DNA from: Bacteroidales bacterium
Lineage (GTDB): Bacteria > Bacteroidota > Bacteroidia > Bacteroidales > Dysgonomonadaceae
NCBI GenBank assembly: GCA_012518155.1
Contig: JAAYTC010000193.1
Span: 1-14,214 of the forward strand
Length of the DNA: 14,214 nt
Direction of reading: 5' to 3'
Below, one piece after another: positions 1 through 6,231 of the stretch. Positions within the stretch are counted from its first letter, which is position 1. Each line of letters opens with the position of its first letter. The notes beneath the pieces were generated by a model. The model was not told the DNA's origin, searched no databases, and saw only the letters and a list, made by a program, of their open reading frames with translations. The position numbers and the translations under genes are program-made.

Positions 1-206
1 CTTGAGCGATCCGCGCAAAATAACGCGGCCTTGCCTAGCTCATCCCCATATTTTGGATCCCCGGTAAGATGTAACCCCTTGGTGTATAAAAGGCGCCCCG
101 TTTGAAAGTAAGGATATGTCTCTACCGCACGTTGGAGTTCCTCGATCGACGAGGAATCCAATGCTTCGGGTTGCTTCATGTAGTTATATAGCTGTTCTCT
201 ATCCAT
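1..206 (-). CDS. TPR-like hypothetical protein, N-terminal part only
   Basis: Reading the minus strand from the ATG at 206-204 gives 68 open codons that run off the left edge of the window, starting MDREQLYNYMKQPEALDSSS. The fragment has no signal peptide, so it is probably cytoplasmic. It is rich in helix-forming residues and contains a stretch (ETYPYFQTGRLLYTKGLH) of the kind seen at the start of Bacteroidales proteins annotated as tetratricopeptide-repeat or hypothetical. From memory of Bacteroidales genomes, such a gene often sits just after lptE and before secG; secG would lie outside the window. It starts 48 bases after the lptE stop on the same strand, so co-transcription is likely. 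No Shine-Dalgarno sequence is well placed: a GGAGAG lies too far upstream. Function unknown; the family assignment is tentative because only the N-terminus is visible. Confidence 0.7.
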   Translation of the reverse strand, partial: MDREQLYNYMKQPEALDSSSIEELQRAVETYPYFQTGRLLYTKGLHLTGDPKYGDELGKAALFCADRS

Positions 207-254
207 CGAATTGCTAGTTTATCTCTCTCCGTACACTTATCCTGCTGTTGTTTT

Positions 255-758
255 TTACCAGTTCGACATGGTGGCGTTAAATATTTGATCCACGATTTCA
301 TCGATAAGCTCGGCAATAAGCTCATCCTGAACCGCGTCGAACATGGTGTTGCTGGGGAAGGTGCGTTGGGCTGATATTCGTTCTTCTATATCCGGCTCGT
401 CTGTTTTATTGTTTCTGAATCGCATCCTGACGGTCATAGTGAGCCTTGTTTCCGAGGCGAAGGCATCTTCCTGTACCGCCAATGGAGTAAGTTCATATCC
501 CACGATCTCGCCCTCGATCTCCATATCCCCGTTTTGATTCACCAACTGTAACCGGGTGTTGCGGGTAAACATATCCTGCATCTCCTCGTTAAACCTCTGT
601 TCCAACGGTGGATACACGAGTGGAGCTTGATTCACGAAATGACCAATATATAGCGTTTTAGTGAGGTCGTAGTTGATAGAGGCCGTCCTAAACGAGTAGG
701 AGATACGGCACGAACTCGCGATGCACAACAATATAAGGAAGAAGACAATTCGTTTCAT
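255..758 (-). CDS. lptE: LPS assembly lipoprotein LptE, Bacteroidetes type
   Basis: This 167-residue protein begins with a lipoprotein signal: MKR, a hydrophobic stretch to residue 13, then A-S-S-C with the lipidated cysteine at 17. The mature part opens with RISYSFRTASI, matching the 'YSF-x-GxSI' start of Bacteroidetes LptE proteins, and continues with the typical 'NQAPLVYPPL' segment and an alternating strand pattern (EIEGEIVGYELTP). The family plugs the LptD beta-barrel in the outer membrane and helps place lipopolysaccharide on the cell surface. Sequence conservation in LptE is low, so the call rests on the lipobox, length, these two motifs and the neighbourhood. The gene starts only 4 bases after the stop of the sigma-54 activator, so the two are almost certainly co-transcribed and perhaps translationally coupled. 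The serine-rich lipobox lacks the usual Leu at -3, a mild departure. Confidence 0.82.
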   Translation of the reverse strand: MKRIVFFLILLCIASSCRISYSFRTASINYDLTKTLYIGHFVNQAPLVYPPLEQRFNEEMQDMFTRNTRLQLVNQNGDMEIEGEIVGYELTPLAVQEDAFASETRLTMTVRMRFRNNKTDEPDIEERISAQRTFPSNTMFDAVQDELIAELIDEIVDQIFNATMSNW

Positions 759-762
759 ACGC

Positions 763-2004
763 TTACAGGTTATACTCCTTTATCTTTCGATAGAGGGTTC
801 GTTCTGAAATTCCTAAATCGCCTGCCGCGAGTTTTCGTTTGCCATTGTGGCGTTCCAATGCTTTCGCGATCATCTCTTTTTCTACCTCGCTGATCGACAT
901 TGTACTCTCTTCATATTCGGTTGCATCTTGAATATCGTTTCGCTCGTCGCCGTCTAAGGAGATGTTTTTCGGGTACGCCTCGTACTTCTCGTACTTCACG
1001 GGCACGGGCACTTGTGAGTGGTCGCCGGGAAGTATCCCCGGCCCGGGCGTGTGAGAACCAGACTCCTCCATGATGTTCTTTACCACCTGTTTCAAATCCG
1101 ATATATCTTTCTTCATGTCGAAAAGTACTTGGTAGAGTATCTCTCGTTCGCTACCGAAAGTTTTTTGATCCGCTTCACGAAGTGAAGAAACCGAAATAGG
1201 AAGCATTCCTACCTCATCGTGTGGCAAATATTTTTGTAGAATGTCGGTGGTGATGGTTCGCTCCTTTTCGATAATTGATATCTGTTCGGTGATATTTTTT
1301 AATTGCCGGACATTGCCGGGCCACCGGTAATTTTTGAGCATCGTCCGTGCGTCGTCGGTGAGCATAATGGGTGGCATCATGTACTTTTCGGCACAGTCGC
1401 TGGCAAACTTTCGGAACAGGAGGGGAATATCTTCTTTTCGGTCACGCAATGGGGGAACGCGAATGGGAACCGTGTTCAGGCGGTAGTAGAGATCCTCCCT
1501 GAACTTTCCTTGTTCGACGGCTTTTACCAGGTCGAGATTGGTCGCGGCAACCACTCGAACGTCGCTTTTCTCTACCTTCGAAGAGCCTACTTTTATAAAC
1601 TCACCGCTCTCCAGCACTCTCAACAATCGAGCTTGGGTAGGGAGTGGAAGTTCTCCCGCCTCATCGAGGAAAAGTGTCCCTCCGTCGGCTACCTCAAAAT
1701 ATCCTTTACGCGTGCCCGTTGCACCGGTAAAAGAACCTTTTTCGTGCCCGAAAAGCTCCGAGTCGATGGTGCCTTCGGGGATGGAGCCGCAATTAATCGC
1801 GAAATAGGGCCCATGCTTGCGTTTACTGTACTGGTGTACGATTTGCGGAAAGCTCTCCTTGCCCACTCCGCTCTCTCCCGTGATAAACACTGAAAGATCG
1901 GTAGGTGCCACCTGTAAAGCGATGTCAACGGCACGGTCCAACTCGGGTGCTGAACCAATAATTCCGAAACGTTGTTTGACTTGCTGAATAGATTGCTTTG
2001 CCAT
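763..2004 (-). CDS. Sigma-54-dependent transcriptional activator (AAA+ and Fis HTH, no sensory domain)
   Basis: This 413-residue bacterial enhancer-binding protein remodels RNA polymerase carrying sigma-54. Seen directly: Walker A GESGVGKE (43-50), the sigma-54 contact loop as GSFTGA (90-95) instead of the usual GAFTGA, Walker B GGTLFLDEA (108-116), an arginine-finger region FREDLYYRLN, and a Fis-type helix-turn-helix at the C-terminus (372-413, ending SERTLYRKIKEYNL). The AAA+ domain starts almost at the N-terminus, so there is no receiver, GAF or PAS domain, and activity must be set by expression or a partner. A linker at about 280-371 has a probable coiled coil followed by a Pro/Gly-rich stretch. 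I start it at the ATG at 2004; the frame extends to a TTG at 2016, but that codon lies inside an exact TAnnTTTG promoter element (2014-2021). It lies between the acyltransferase gene (26 bases upstream) and lptE (4 bases downstream). Confidence 0.92.
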   Translation of the reverse strand: MAKQSIQQVKQRFGIIGSAPELDRAVDIALQVAPTDLSVFITGESGVGKESFPQIVHQYSKRKHGPYFAINCGSIPEGTIDSELFGHEKGSFTGATGTRKGYFEVADGGTLFLDEAGELPLPTQARLLRVLESGEFIKVGSSKVEKSDVRVVAATNLDLVKAVEQGKFREDLYYRLNTVPIRVPPLRDRKEDIPLLFRKFASDCAEKYMMPPIMLTDDARTMLKNYRWPGNVRQLKNITEQISIIEKERTITTDILQKYLPHDEVGMLPISVSSLREADQKTFGSEREILYQVLFDMKKDISDLKQVVKNIMEESGSHTPGPGILPGDHSQVPVPVKYEKYEAYPKNISLDGDERNDIQDATEYEESTMSISEVEKEMIAKALERHNGKRKLAAGDLGISERTLYRKIKEYNL

Positions 2005-2013
2005 AATTATACT

Positions 2014-2021
2014 CAAAGATA
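2014..2021 (-). promoter_or_regulatory. Candidate Bacteroidetes -7 element for the sigma-54 activator gene
   Basis: On the minus strand these bases read TATCTTTG, an exact TAnnTTTG. The element ends 9 bases before the ATG at 2004. A transcript starting the usual few bases downstream would have a leader of only about 2-6 bases. No clean -33 TTG is visible about 20 bases upstream (there is a weak TTTAG), so this may be a weak internal promoter within the larger operon. Confidence 0.45.
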
Positions 2022-2030
2022 ACCATTTAT

Positions 2031-2861
2031 TTATTTTTCTCCTAAAGCGTACGTTCTTCGTTTCAGGAACTCACCCATTTCTTGCATGTCGTTTCCGAAG
2101 GGCTTCAAGTCGCCCGGTAATATCGGTTCACCAAACGAAAGAACCACCTCTTTTCCGACTTTATTATTCAACTCGTGGCAAAGCCGCAGGTTGCGTGCTT
2201 TCCACCCAAACATCCTCGTAAGGTAAAACGAACGGCTGTTCTGACCCGAGATATGGATAGGAACGACCGGTGCTTTCGATTTTCTAATGATCTTGAGTAC
2301 GGCCGGTTGCCAATCGCGATCCTCTATTACCGGCTTACCCTTCCGGAGGTAGAGGTTAGACACCGCGCCCGCGGGGAAAAATCCGAGCGGGTGGCCTGCT
2401 TTTAGGTGAGCGATGCTCTCACGAATTCCGGAAAAGGTGACCCTGTTTTTCTCCTCGTTCTTCATCGGGTCGACGGTGATGAAATTTTCAGCCATCGTAT
2501 CTATCAGCCCCAGTATGAAGTTTACCATCATCTTGTAGTTGGCAACACGGCTACCCAAGGCTTCAATCACAGCAATCCCATCGATATGGCCGTAGGGGTG
2601 ATTAGAAACGGTGATAAACGGCTTACCTTTTACCCTCGCGAGTACTTCTTCGTTGTGCAATATCCGAATGATACCTAACTTGTCGAGCGCGTCTTTGCAA
2701 AATGCAGGCCCCGTGAGATGCTTGGACCCGTTGTACACATCGTTCGCGTACTGCAACCCGCCCAGTTTCATTCCAATGTCAATGATCTTGTCGCCTCGTT
2801 TCCCTTGAAAAATAGGGTGCAATCCCCTGAAGTCCGAGCGACTTACCAATGTATCTTTCAT
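2031..2861 (-). CDS. PlsC-like lysophospholipid acyltransferase family protein
   Basis: This 276-residue protein carries the acyltransferase active-site block NHPYGHIDG (87-95), in which His88 would be the catalytic base and Asp94 its partner; the spacing is HX5D, as in the Bacteroidetes 'NHP-GGLDG' branch, rather than the classical HX4D. A second block, FFPAGAVS (161-168), corresponds to the FPEG-type motif that binds the phosphate of the acceptor. The C-terminal part has PVVPIHISGQNSR, typical of the family. There is no signal peptide, and it probably works at the inner face of the inner membrane. Such proteins are often labelled hemolysin or 1-acyl-glycerol-phosphate acyltransferase; some relatives O-acylate amino-acid lipids. 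The acceptor cannot be told from sequence. The gene sits 69 bases after the phosphohexomutase gene and 26 bases before the activator's ATG, on the same strand. Confidence 0.85.
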   Translation of the reverse strand: MKDTLVSRSDFRGLHPIFQGKRGDKIIDIGMKLGGLQYANDVYNGSKHLTGPAFCKDALDKLGIIRILHNEEVLARVKGKPFITVSNHPYGHIDGIAVIEALGSRVANYKMMVNFILGLIDTMAENFITVDPMKNEEKNRVTFSGIRESIAHLKAGHPLGFFPAGAVSNLYLRKGKPVIEDRDWQPAVLKIIRKSKAPVVPIHISGQNSRSFYLTRMFGWKARNLRLCHELNNKVGKEVVLSFGEPILPGDLKPFGNDMQEMGEFLKRRTYALGEK

Positions 2862-2930
2862 TCGCTAAAATAAAACGTGTGATGATATGTAAAGCCATCG
2901 CCGCCTCGAAGAAGTGAAGCGGTGTCGCGG

Positions 2931-4313
2931 TTAAGCAAGTGCTTTGATCATATCGATAATCTCTTTGCCCAACTTCTCCGCCTCTTCCTGAGATCGAGCT
3001 TCGGAATAAACGCGTATTATAGGCTCTGTATTTGATTTTCGCAAGTGGACCCACTTATCCGGGAAGTCGATCTTTACCCCATCGATATCGGTCACCTCGT
3101 GCCCGGAAAATCGCTCTTTCATCGTTAAAAGTACTCCATCGGTATCCATCCCGGGCGTGAGTTCTACTTTTTGCTTCGACATGAAATAAGCAGGATATTT
3201 TTTTCTTAACTCGGAAGGGCTCTTTCCCGTGCGTGCTAGAAAGGATAAAAAGAGGGCAATGCCCACCATCGCATCCCTGCCGGGATGAGAAGCGGGGTAG
3301 ATTACGCCACCATTGCCTTCACCGCCAATTACCGCGTTAACCTCTTTCATCTTTGTAACCACGTTCACTTCACCCACCGCGGCAGCATAATATTCTCCCC
3401 CGTGTTGGTGAGTAACGTCTCGTAACGCACGGCTTGAGCTCAGGTTCGAAGCTGTATTGCCCGGGGTGTGTTGCAGCACGTAATCTGCCACGGCAACCAG
3501 GGTGTATTCTTCGCCAAAAGGTTCTCCATCTTCACTGTAAATAGCCAGACGGTCGACGTCGGGGTCCACCGCGAAACCCACGGTGGCTTGGGAGTCGCGT
3601 GTAAGTGATGCCAACTCGGTCAGGTGCTGGGGCAGCGGTTCCGGGTTGTGTGAAAAATTACCGTGTGGGGCGCAATGAAGCTTGAAAATCTTTTTCACGC
3701 CCAACGCGTAGAGCAACTCGGGGAGCGCGATTCCCCCCACTGAATTCACGCAGTCGATGGCTACCCGGAAGTTGGCCGCCTTTATGGCCTCGGGATCCAC
3801 TAAATCGAGCGATAATATACGCTGTATATGTTCTTGGAGGTATTGTTTCTCCACCAGGTTTCCCAGTTCATCAACGGGCGAGAAGAGAAAATCCTCCTTG
3901 TCTGCCAACAAAAGAATGCGTTGCCCCTCCTCCGCGTTTAAAAACACTCCATCGCCATTGAGTAACTTTAGCGCGTTCCACTGCTTGGGATTATGGCTTG
4001 CCGTGATGATGATGCCTCCCTGGGCACTCTCTTTTACTACCGCGATTTCTGTAGTGGGTGTGGTAGCCATGCCAATGTCGGTTACATCACATCCCATGCC
4101 CAATAAAGTACCGGTAATCACCCGATGTACCATTTCACCGGAAATACGAGCATCTCTGCCCACCACGATTCTAGGGCGCACAACGCGCGATGTTTCTTTG
4201 ATGAAAGTGGCATAAGCTGCCGTGAACTTCACGATGTCGAGAGGGGTGAGGTTCTCACCGCTCTCACCGCCAATCGTACCTCTAATCCCGGATATAGATT
4301 TGATCAATGTCAT
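2931..4313 (-). CDS. glmM: Phosphoglucosamine mutase-type phosphohexomutase
   Basis: This 460-residue alpha-D-phosphohexomutase has all four active-site elements: the phosphoserine loop TASHNP with Ser106; the magnesium loop DPDVDR (250-255, with Asp250, 252 and 254); the sugar-specificity loop GGEGNGG (330-336); and the phosphate-binding loop RKSNTEP (425-431). GlmM converts glucosamine-6-phosphate to glucosamine-1-phosphate, the step leading to UDP-GlcNAc for peptidoglycan and lipopolysaccharide. In Bacteroidetes, proteins of this type are generally annotated GlmM. However, classical GlmM has GGEQSGH in the specificity loop, and GGEGNGG is closer to phosphomannomutase/phosphoglucomutase enzymes, so the sugar preference is inferred. 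The ATG at 4313 follows the DUF4827 stop by 16 bases with no Shine-Dalgarno sequence, suggesting translation coupled to that gene. Confidence 0.85.
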   Translation of the reverse strand: MTLIKSISGIRGTIGGESGENLTPLDIVKFTAAYATFIKETSRVVRPRIVVGRDARISGEMVHRVITGTLLGMGCDVTDIGMATTPTTEIAVVKESAQGGIIITASHNPKQWNALKLLNGDGVFLNAEEGQRILLLADKEDFLFSPVDELGNLVEKQYLQEHIQRILSLDLVDPEAIKAANFRVAIDCVNSVGGIALPELLYALGVKKIFKLHCAPHGNFSHNPEPLPQHLTELASLTRDSQATVGFAVDPDVDRLAIYSEDGEPFGEEYTLVAVADYVLQHTPGNTASNLSSSRALRDVTHQHGGEYYAAAVGEVNVVTKMKEVNAVIGGEGNGGVIYPASHPGRDAMVGIALFLSFLARTGKSPSELRKKYPAYFMSKQKVELTPGMDTDGVLLTMKERFSGHEVTDIDGVKIDFPDKWVHLRKSNTEPIIRVYSEARSQEEAEKLGKEIIDMIKALA

Positions 4314-4329
4314 GATGAGTTGTTTAACG

Positions 4330-4899
4330 TTAATACTGGTTCCCGAAACGATATTCTACACGATCGTAGTACGTGGGCTGATATTGCGACCGATCGTACG
4401 ACGATCCCATGTCGAACGGGACAATCATTTTTACTACCGCCTTGTGCCCGATGAGAGGAACGGGGACGATCCATCCCGGTGTTTCGTAATAGCTGCTCGT
4501 TGAGGGGTTTACAGGCCCCCTGTAGATGAGGGTTTGGGGATGAGGGCTTCCATTGGGGTCGGTGTTGCTGAAGGTAATGGTGTCAGCAGTCATGAAATAG
4601 CTGAGGCCTTCAAAGCGTATGTATACCTCTTCGCCTAATGTCATTTTCAGGTCGGTATCGCCGTAGTCTACGATGTGGTAGTACACTCCAGTGGCAGCAT
4701 CCCGGTAATATTGATTGTCCCTGAATATACTATCTGCAGGGAATTTTTCCAGCACATCGATGTTCTCTTGCAATATAAAACGGTCGATTGCCCGTGCTTC
4801 GTCTTTCAAGCGGTCGGCGTAGGTCTTTTGATCTTGGCAAGACGCGAAAAAGATCAATAACCCGGTGAATAATACGAAGATTGCTCGTGAATTTCTCAT
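4330..4899 (-). CDS. DUF4827 family lipoprotein, possibly FKBP-like
   Basis: This 189-residue protein has a lipoprotein signal with the lipobox F-A-S-C and the modified cysteine at 21, so it should be membrane-anchored and face the periplasm or surface. A helical stretch (about 27-52) is followed by a strand-rich domain. I recognise the overall sequence as the Bacteroidetes DUF4827 family. The order of elements in the C-terminal half (VYIRFEGLSYF, then GWIVPVPLIGHK, then IVPFDMG-SYD, then a final VEYRF) follows the layout of FKBP-type peptidyl-prolyl isomerases, which suggests a degenerate FKBP fold; this is my inference, not a known function. It has its own promoter candidate and an unusually good ribosome binding site, and it is the first gene of the cluster leading into the phosphohexomutase and lptE. 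It starts 156 bases downstream of the DHH phosphoesterase stop. Confidence 0.8.
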   Translation of the reverse strand: MRNSRAIFVLFTGLLIFFASCQDQKTYADRLKDEARAIDRFILQENIDVLEKFPADSIFRDNQYYRDAATGVYYHIVDYGDTDLKMTLGEEVYIRFEGLSYFMTADTITFSNTDPNGSPHPQTLIYRGPVNPSTSSYYETPGWIVPVPLIGHKAVVKMIVPFDMGSSYDRSQYQPTYYDRVEYRFGNQY

Positions 4900-4905
4900 A
4901 TTTTA

Positions 4906-4911
4906 CTCCTT
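4906..4911 (-). promoter_or_regulatory. Strong Shine-Dalgarno sequence for the DUF4827 gene
   Basis: The minus strand reads AAGGAG, 6 bases before the ATG at 4899. Most genes in this window lack such a site, as is usual in Bacteroidetes. The site overlaps the end of a small inverted repeat (4910-4922, TTCATT-T-AATGAA); its one-base loop makes a hairpin unlikely but it could act as a binding palindrome. Confidence 0.6.
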
Positions 4912-4979
4912 CATTAAATGAATGTCAATTTTGCTAGGGCCCCATTTGGTGCAGTGAATGAATCTACCCTGATAGAGCA

Positions 4980-4987
4980 CAAAAGTA
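4980..4987 (-). promoter_or_regulatory. Candidate Bacteroidetes -7 element for the DUF4827-glmM-lptE cluster
   Basis: The minus strand reads TACTTTTG, an exact TAnnTTTG, predicting a start near 4973 and a leader of roughly 70-75 bases. No clear -33 TTG is present: the expected place holds a run of eight T (5001-5008). Confidence 0.5.
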
Positions 4988-5055
4988 CGTAATCCGTTTT
5001 AAAAAAAAGGCAGTTGCGGTGAAATAAACATTATCGATTCTTAAAAATGGGTTAA

Positions 5056-6123
5056 CTATTCTTCGTTGAACGCGGATTTCAGTTTATCCCTGTACGTCGC
5101 GAGTCCCTCTTTGTAGATACGGACTGCTTCTTCGAAAGATCCATAAAATTCTCCGCCGGATGCGTTCAGGTGCCCTCCACCGTTAAAAAATTCCGCGGCA
5201 AACTCGTTGCAGGGAAACGACTTCTGGGAACGAAACGATAACTTGATCAGCTCCTCGTCGGCCCGTATAAATGTCGAGAAAATAATATCCTTGATGCTCA
5301 ACGGGTAATTCACGAACCCTTCGGTGTCTCCCTTGCTGAACTGAAAATGGGACTGGTCTTCTCGCGACAGGTGAAGGAGCGCGGAGTGTTGATCCGGGTA
5401 TACCTCCATTCGTTGCGAGAGGGTGAAGCCGAGTAGCCTAAAGCGCGTTTCGGAGTAATTATGAAATACCTTCGAGTAGATGTCGTCCTTGTCTACTCCC
5501 TTGCGTAGTAGGAGGCTAATGATTTCATAAATTTCCGGGTCGCCCGAGTTATAGGTAAACCCGCCGGTATCGGTCATCATGCCACAATAAATGCACTCTG
5601 CTTCAACCTTGGTCAGCCGGTTATACTCTCCGGCTTGATTCAGAAACCGAAACAGGAGCTCGCTGGTGGAGGAGATCTCGGGGTGAGAAATCAGGATATC
5701 AAATCCATCCCCCGGGAGCAGGTGGTGGTCAATCAGTACCTTCGTGGCGGCAGAATTCTCTATGTAAGGCCCCATCGGGCCCACGCGTTTGATAATGTTG
5801 TAATCGAGGCAAAAGATCAGGTCGGCCGCGGCCAATATTCGTTGACCGGCCGGTGGATGGTATTCGTACACCTCGATCTCCCCCGCGCCTTCCATCCACC
5901 GGAGAAAATAGGGTATGGAGTTGGGAACTATAATCCTTGGGCTCTTTCCTTGCCGTTTGAGGAAGCTGTAGAGTGCCAGCGAGGCACCCAGTGCATCACC
6001 GTCTGGCGATAAGTGGGTGGTAATAACAATATTTCGAGAGGAGCGGATGGCATCCATTGCCTCTTCCACTTTGCGCGAATCGATAATTGCTGAGATGGAT
6101 GTGCTAGCGTTCAAAATTTTCAT
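5056..6123 (-). CDS. DHH/DHHA1 family phosphoesterase (NrnA-like oligoribonuclease/pAp phosphatase)
   Basis: This 355-residue cytoplasmic enzyme has the DHH motif series that binds two metal ions: THLSPDGDALG (His37, Asp41, Asp43), CLDYN (Asp107), the IDHH block (Asp132, His133, His134) and TDTGG (Asp185). The C-terminal DHHA1 domain carries NGGGHLNASG (314-323), which binds the nucleotide. NrnA-like members degrade very short RNAs, dephosphorylate pAp to AMP, and in some bacteria cleave pApA or pGpG; the preferred substrate here is not decidable. The frame runs up to a TTG at 6147, but that TTG lies inside an exact -7 promoter element (6145-6152), so the ATG at 6123 is the better start. It follows comEC by 108 bases and appears to be transcribed from its own promoter. 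The NPDGD-type motif reads SPDGD, common in Bacteroidetes members. Confidence 0.9.
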   Translation of the reverse strand: MKILNASTSISAIIDSRKVEEAMDAIRSSRNIVITTHLSPDGDALGASLALYSFLKRQGKSPRIIVPNSIPYFLRWMEGAGEIEVYEYHPPAGQRILAAADLIFCLDYNIIKRVGPMGPYIENSAATKVLIDHHLLPGDGFDILISHPEISSTSELLFRFLNQAGEYNRLTKVEAECIYCGMMTDTGGFTYNSGDPEIYEIISLLLRKGVDKDDIYSKVFHNYSETRFRLLGFTLSQRMEVYPDQHSALLHLSREDQSHFQFSKGDTEGFVNYPLSIKDIIFSTFIRADEELIKLSFRSQKSFPCNEFAAEFFNGGGHLNASGGEFYGSFEEAVRIYKEGLATYRDKLKSAFNEE

Positions 6124-6144
6124 GCATGAATTGAAATTAAGGGG

Positions 6145-6152
6145 CAAATGTA
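6145..6152 (-). promoter_or_regulatory. Bacteroidetes-type promoter of the DHH phosphoesterase gene (-7 element)
   Basis: The minus strand reads TACATTTG, an exact TAnnTTTG, with a TTG (6173-6175) 20 bases upstream as a possible -33 element. This is the best two-part promoter in the window. It predicts a start near 6138-6140 and a leader of about 15 bases to the ATG at 6123, and it rules out the in-frame TTG at 6147. Confidence 0.6.
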
Positions 6153-6231
6153 CTAAAAGGGGAGCGCAATACCAAGCTCGTCCGAAATTTAGCAGGATAA
6201 TGCGATATGCATCCCGGCATACACGTATGGA

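Noticed and set aside
1303..1893. 196-codon open frame on the plus strand
   Set aside because: It lies wholly opposite the AAA+ domain of the sigma-54 activator, whose motifs are intact, and its translation shows no recognisable domain; it is a shadow frame.
2862..2930. Terminator between glmM and the acyltransferase gene
   Set aside because: The only pairing is a short CCGC/GCGG stem with a long loop and no T-run, so read-through is more likely.
6204..6221. Terminator hairpin after comEC (TATGC/GCATA)
   Set aside because: The stem has only 5 pairs and no T-run follows on the minus strand.
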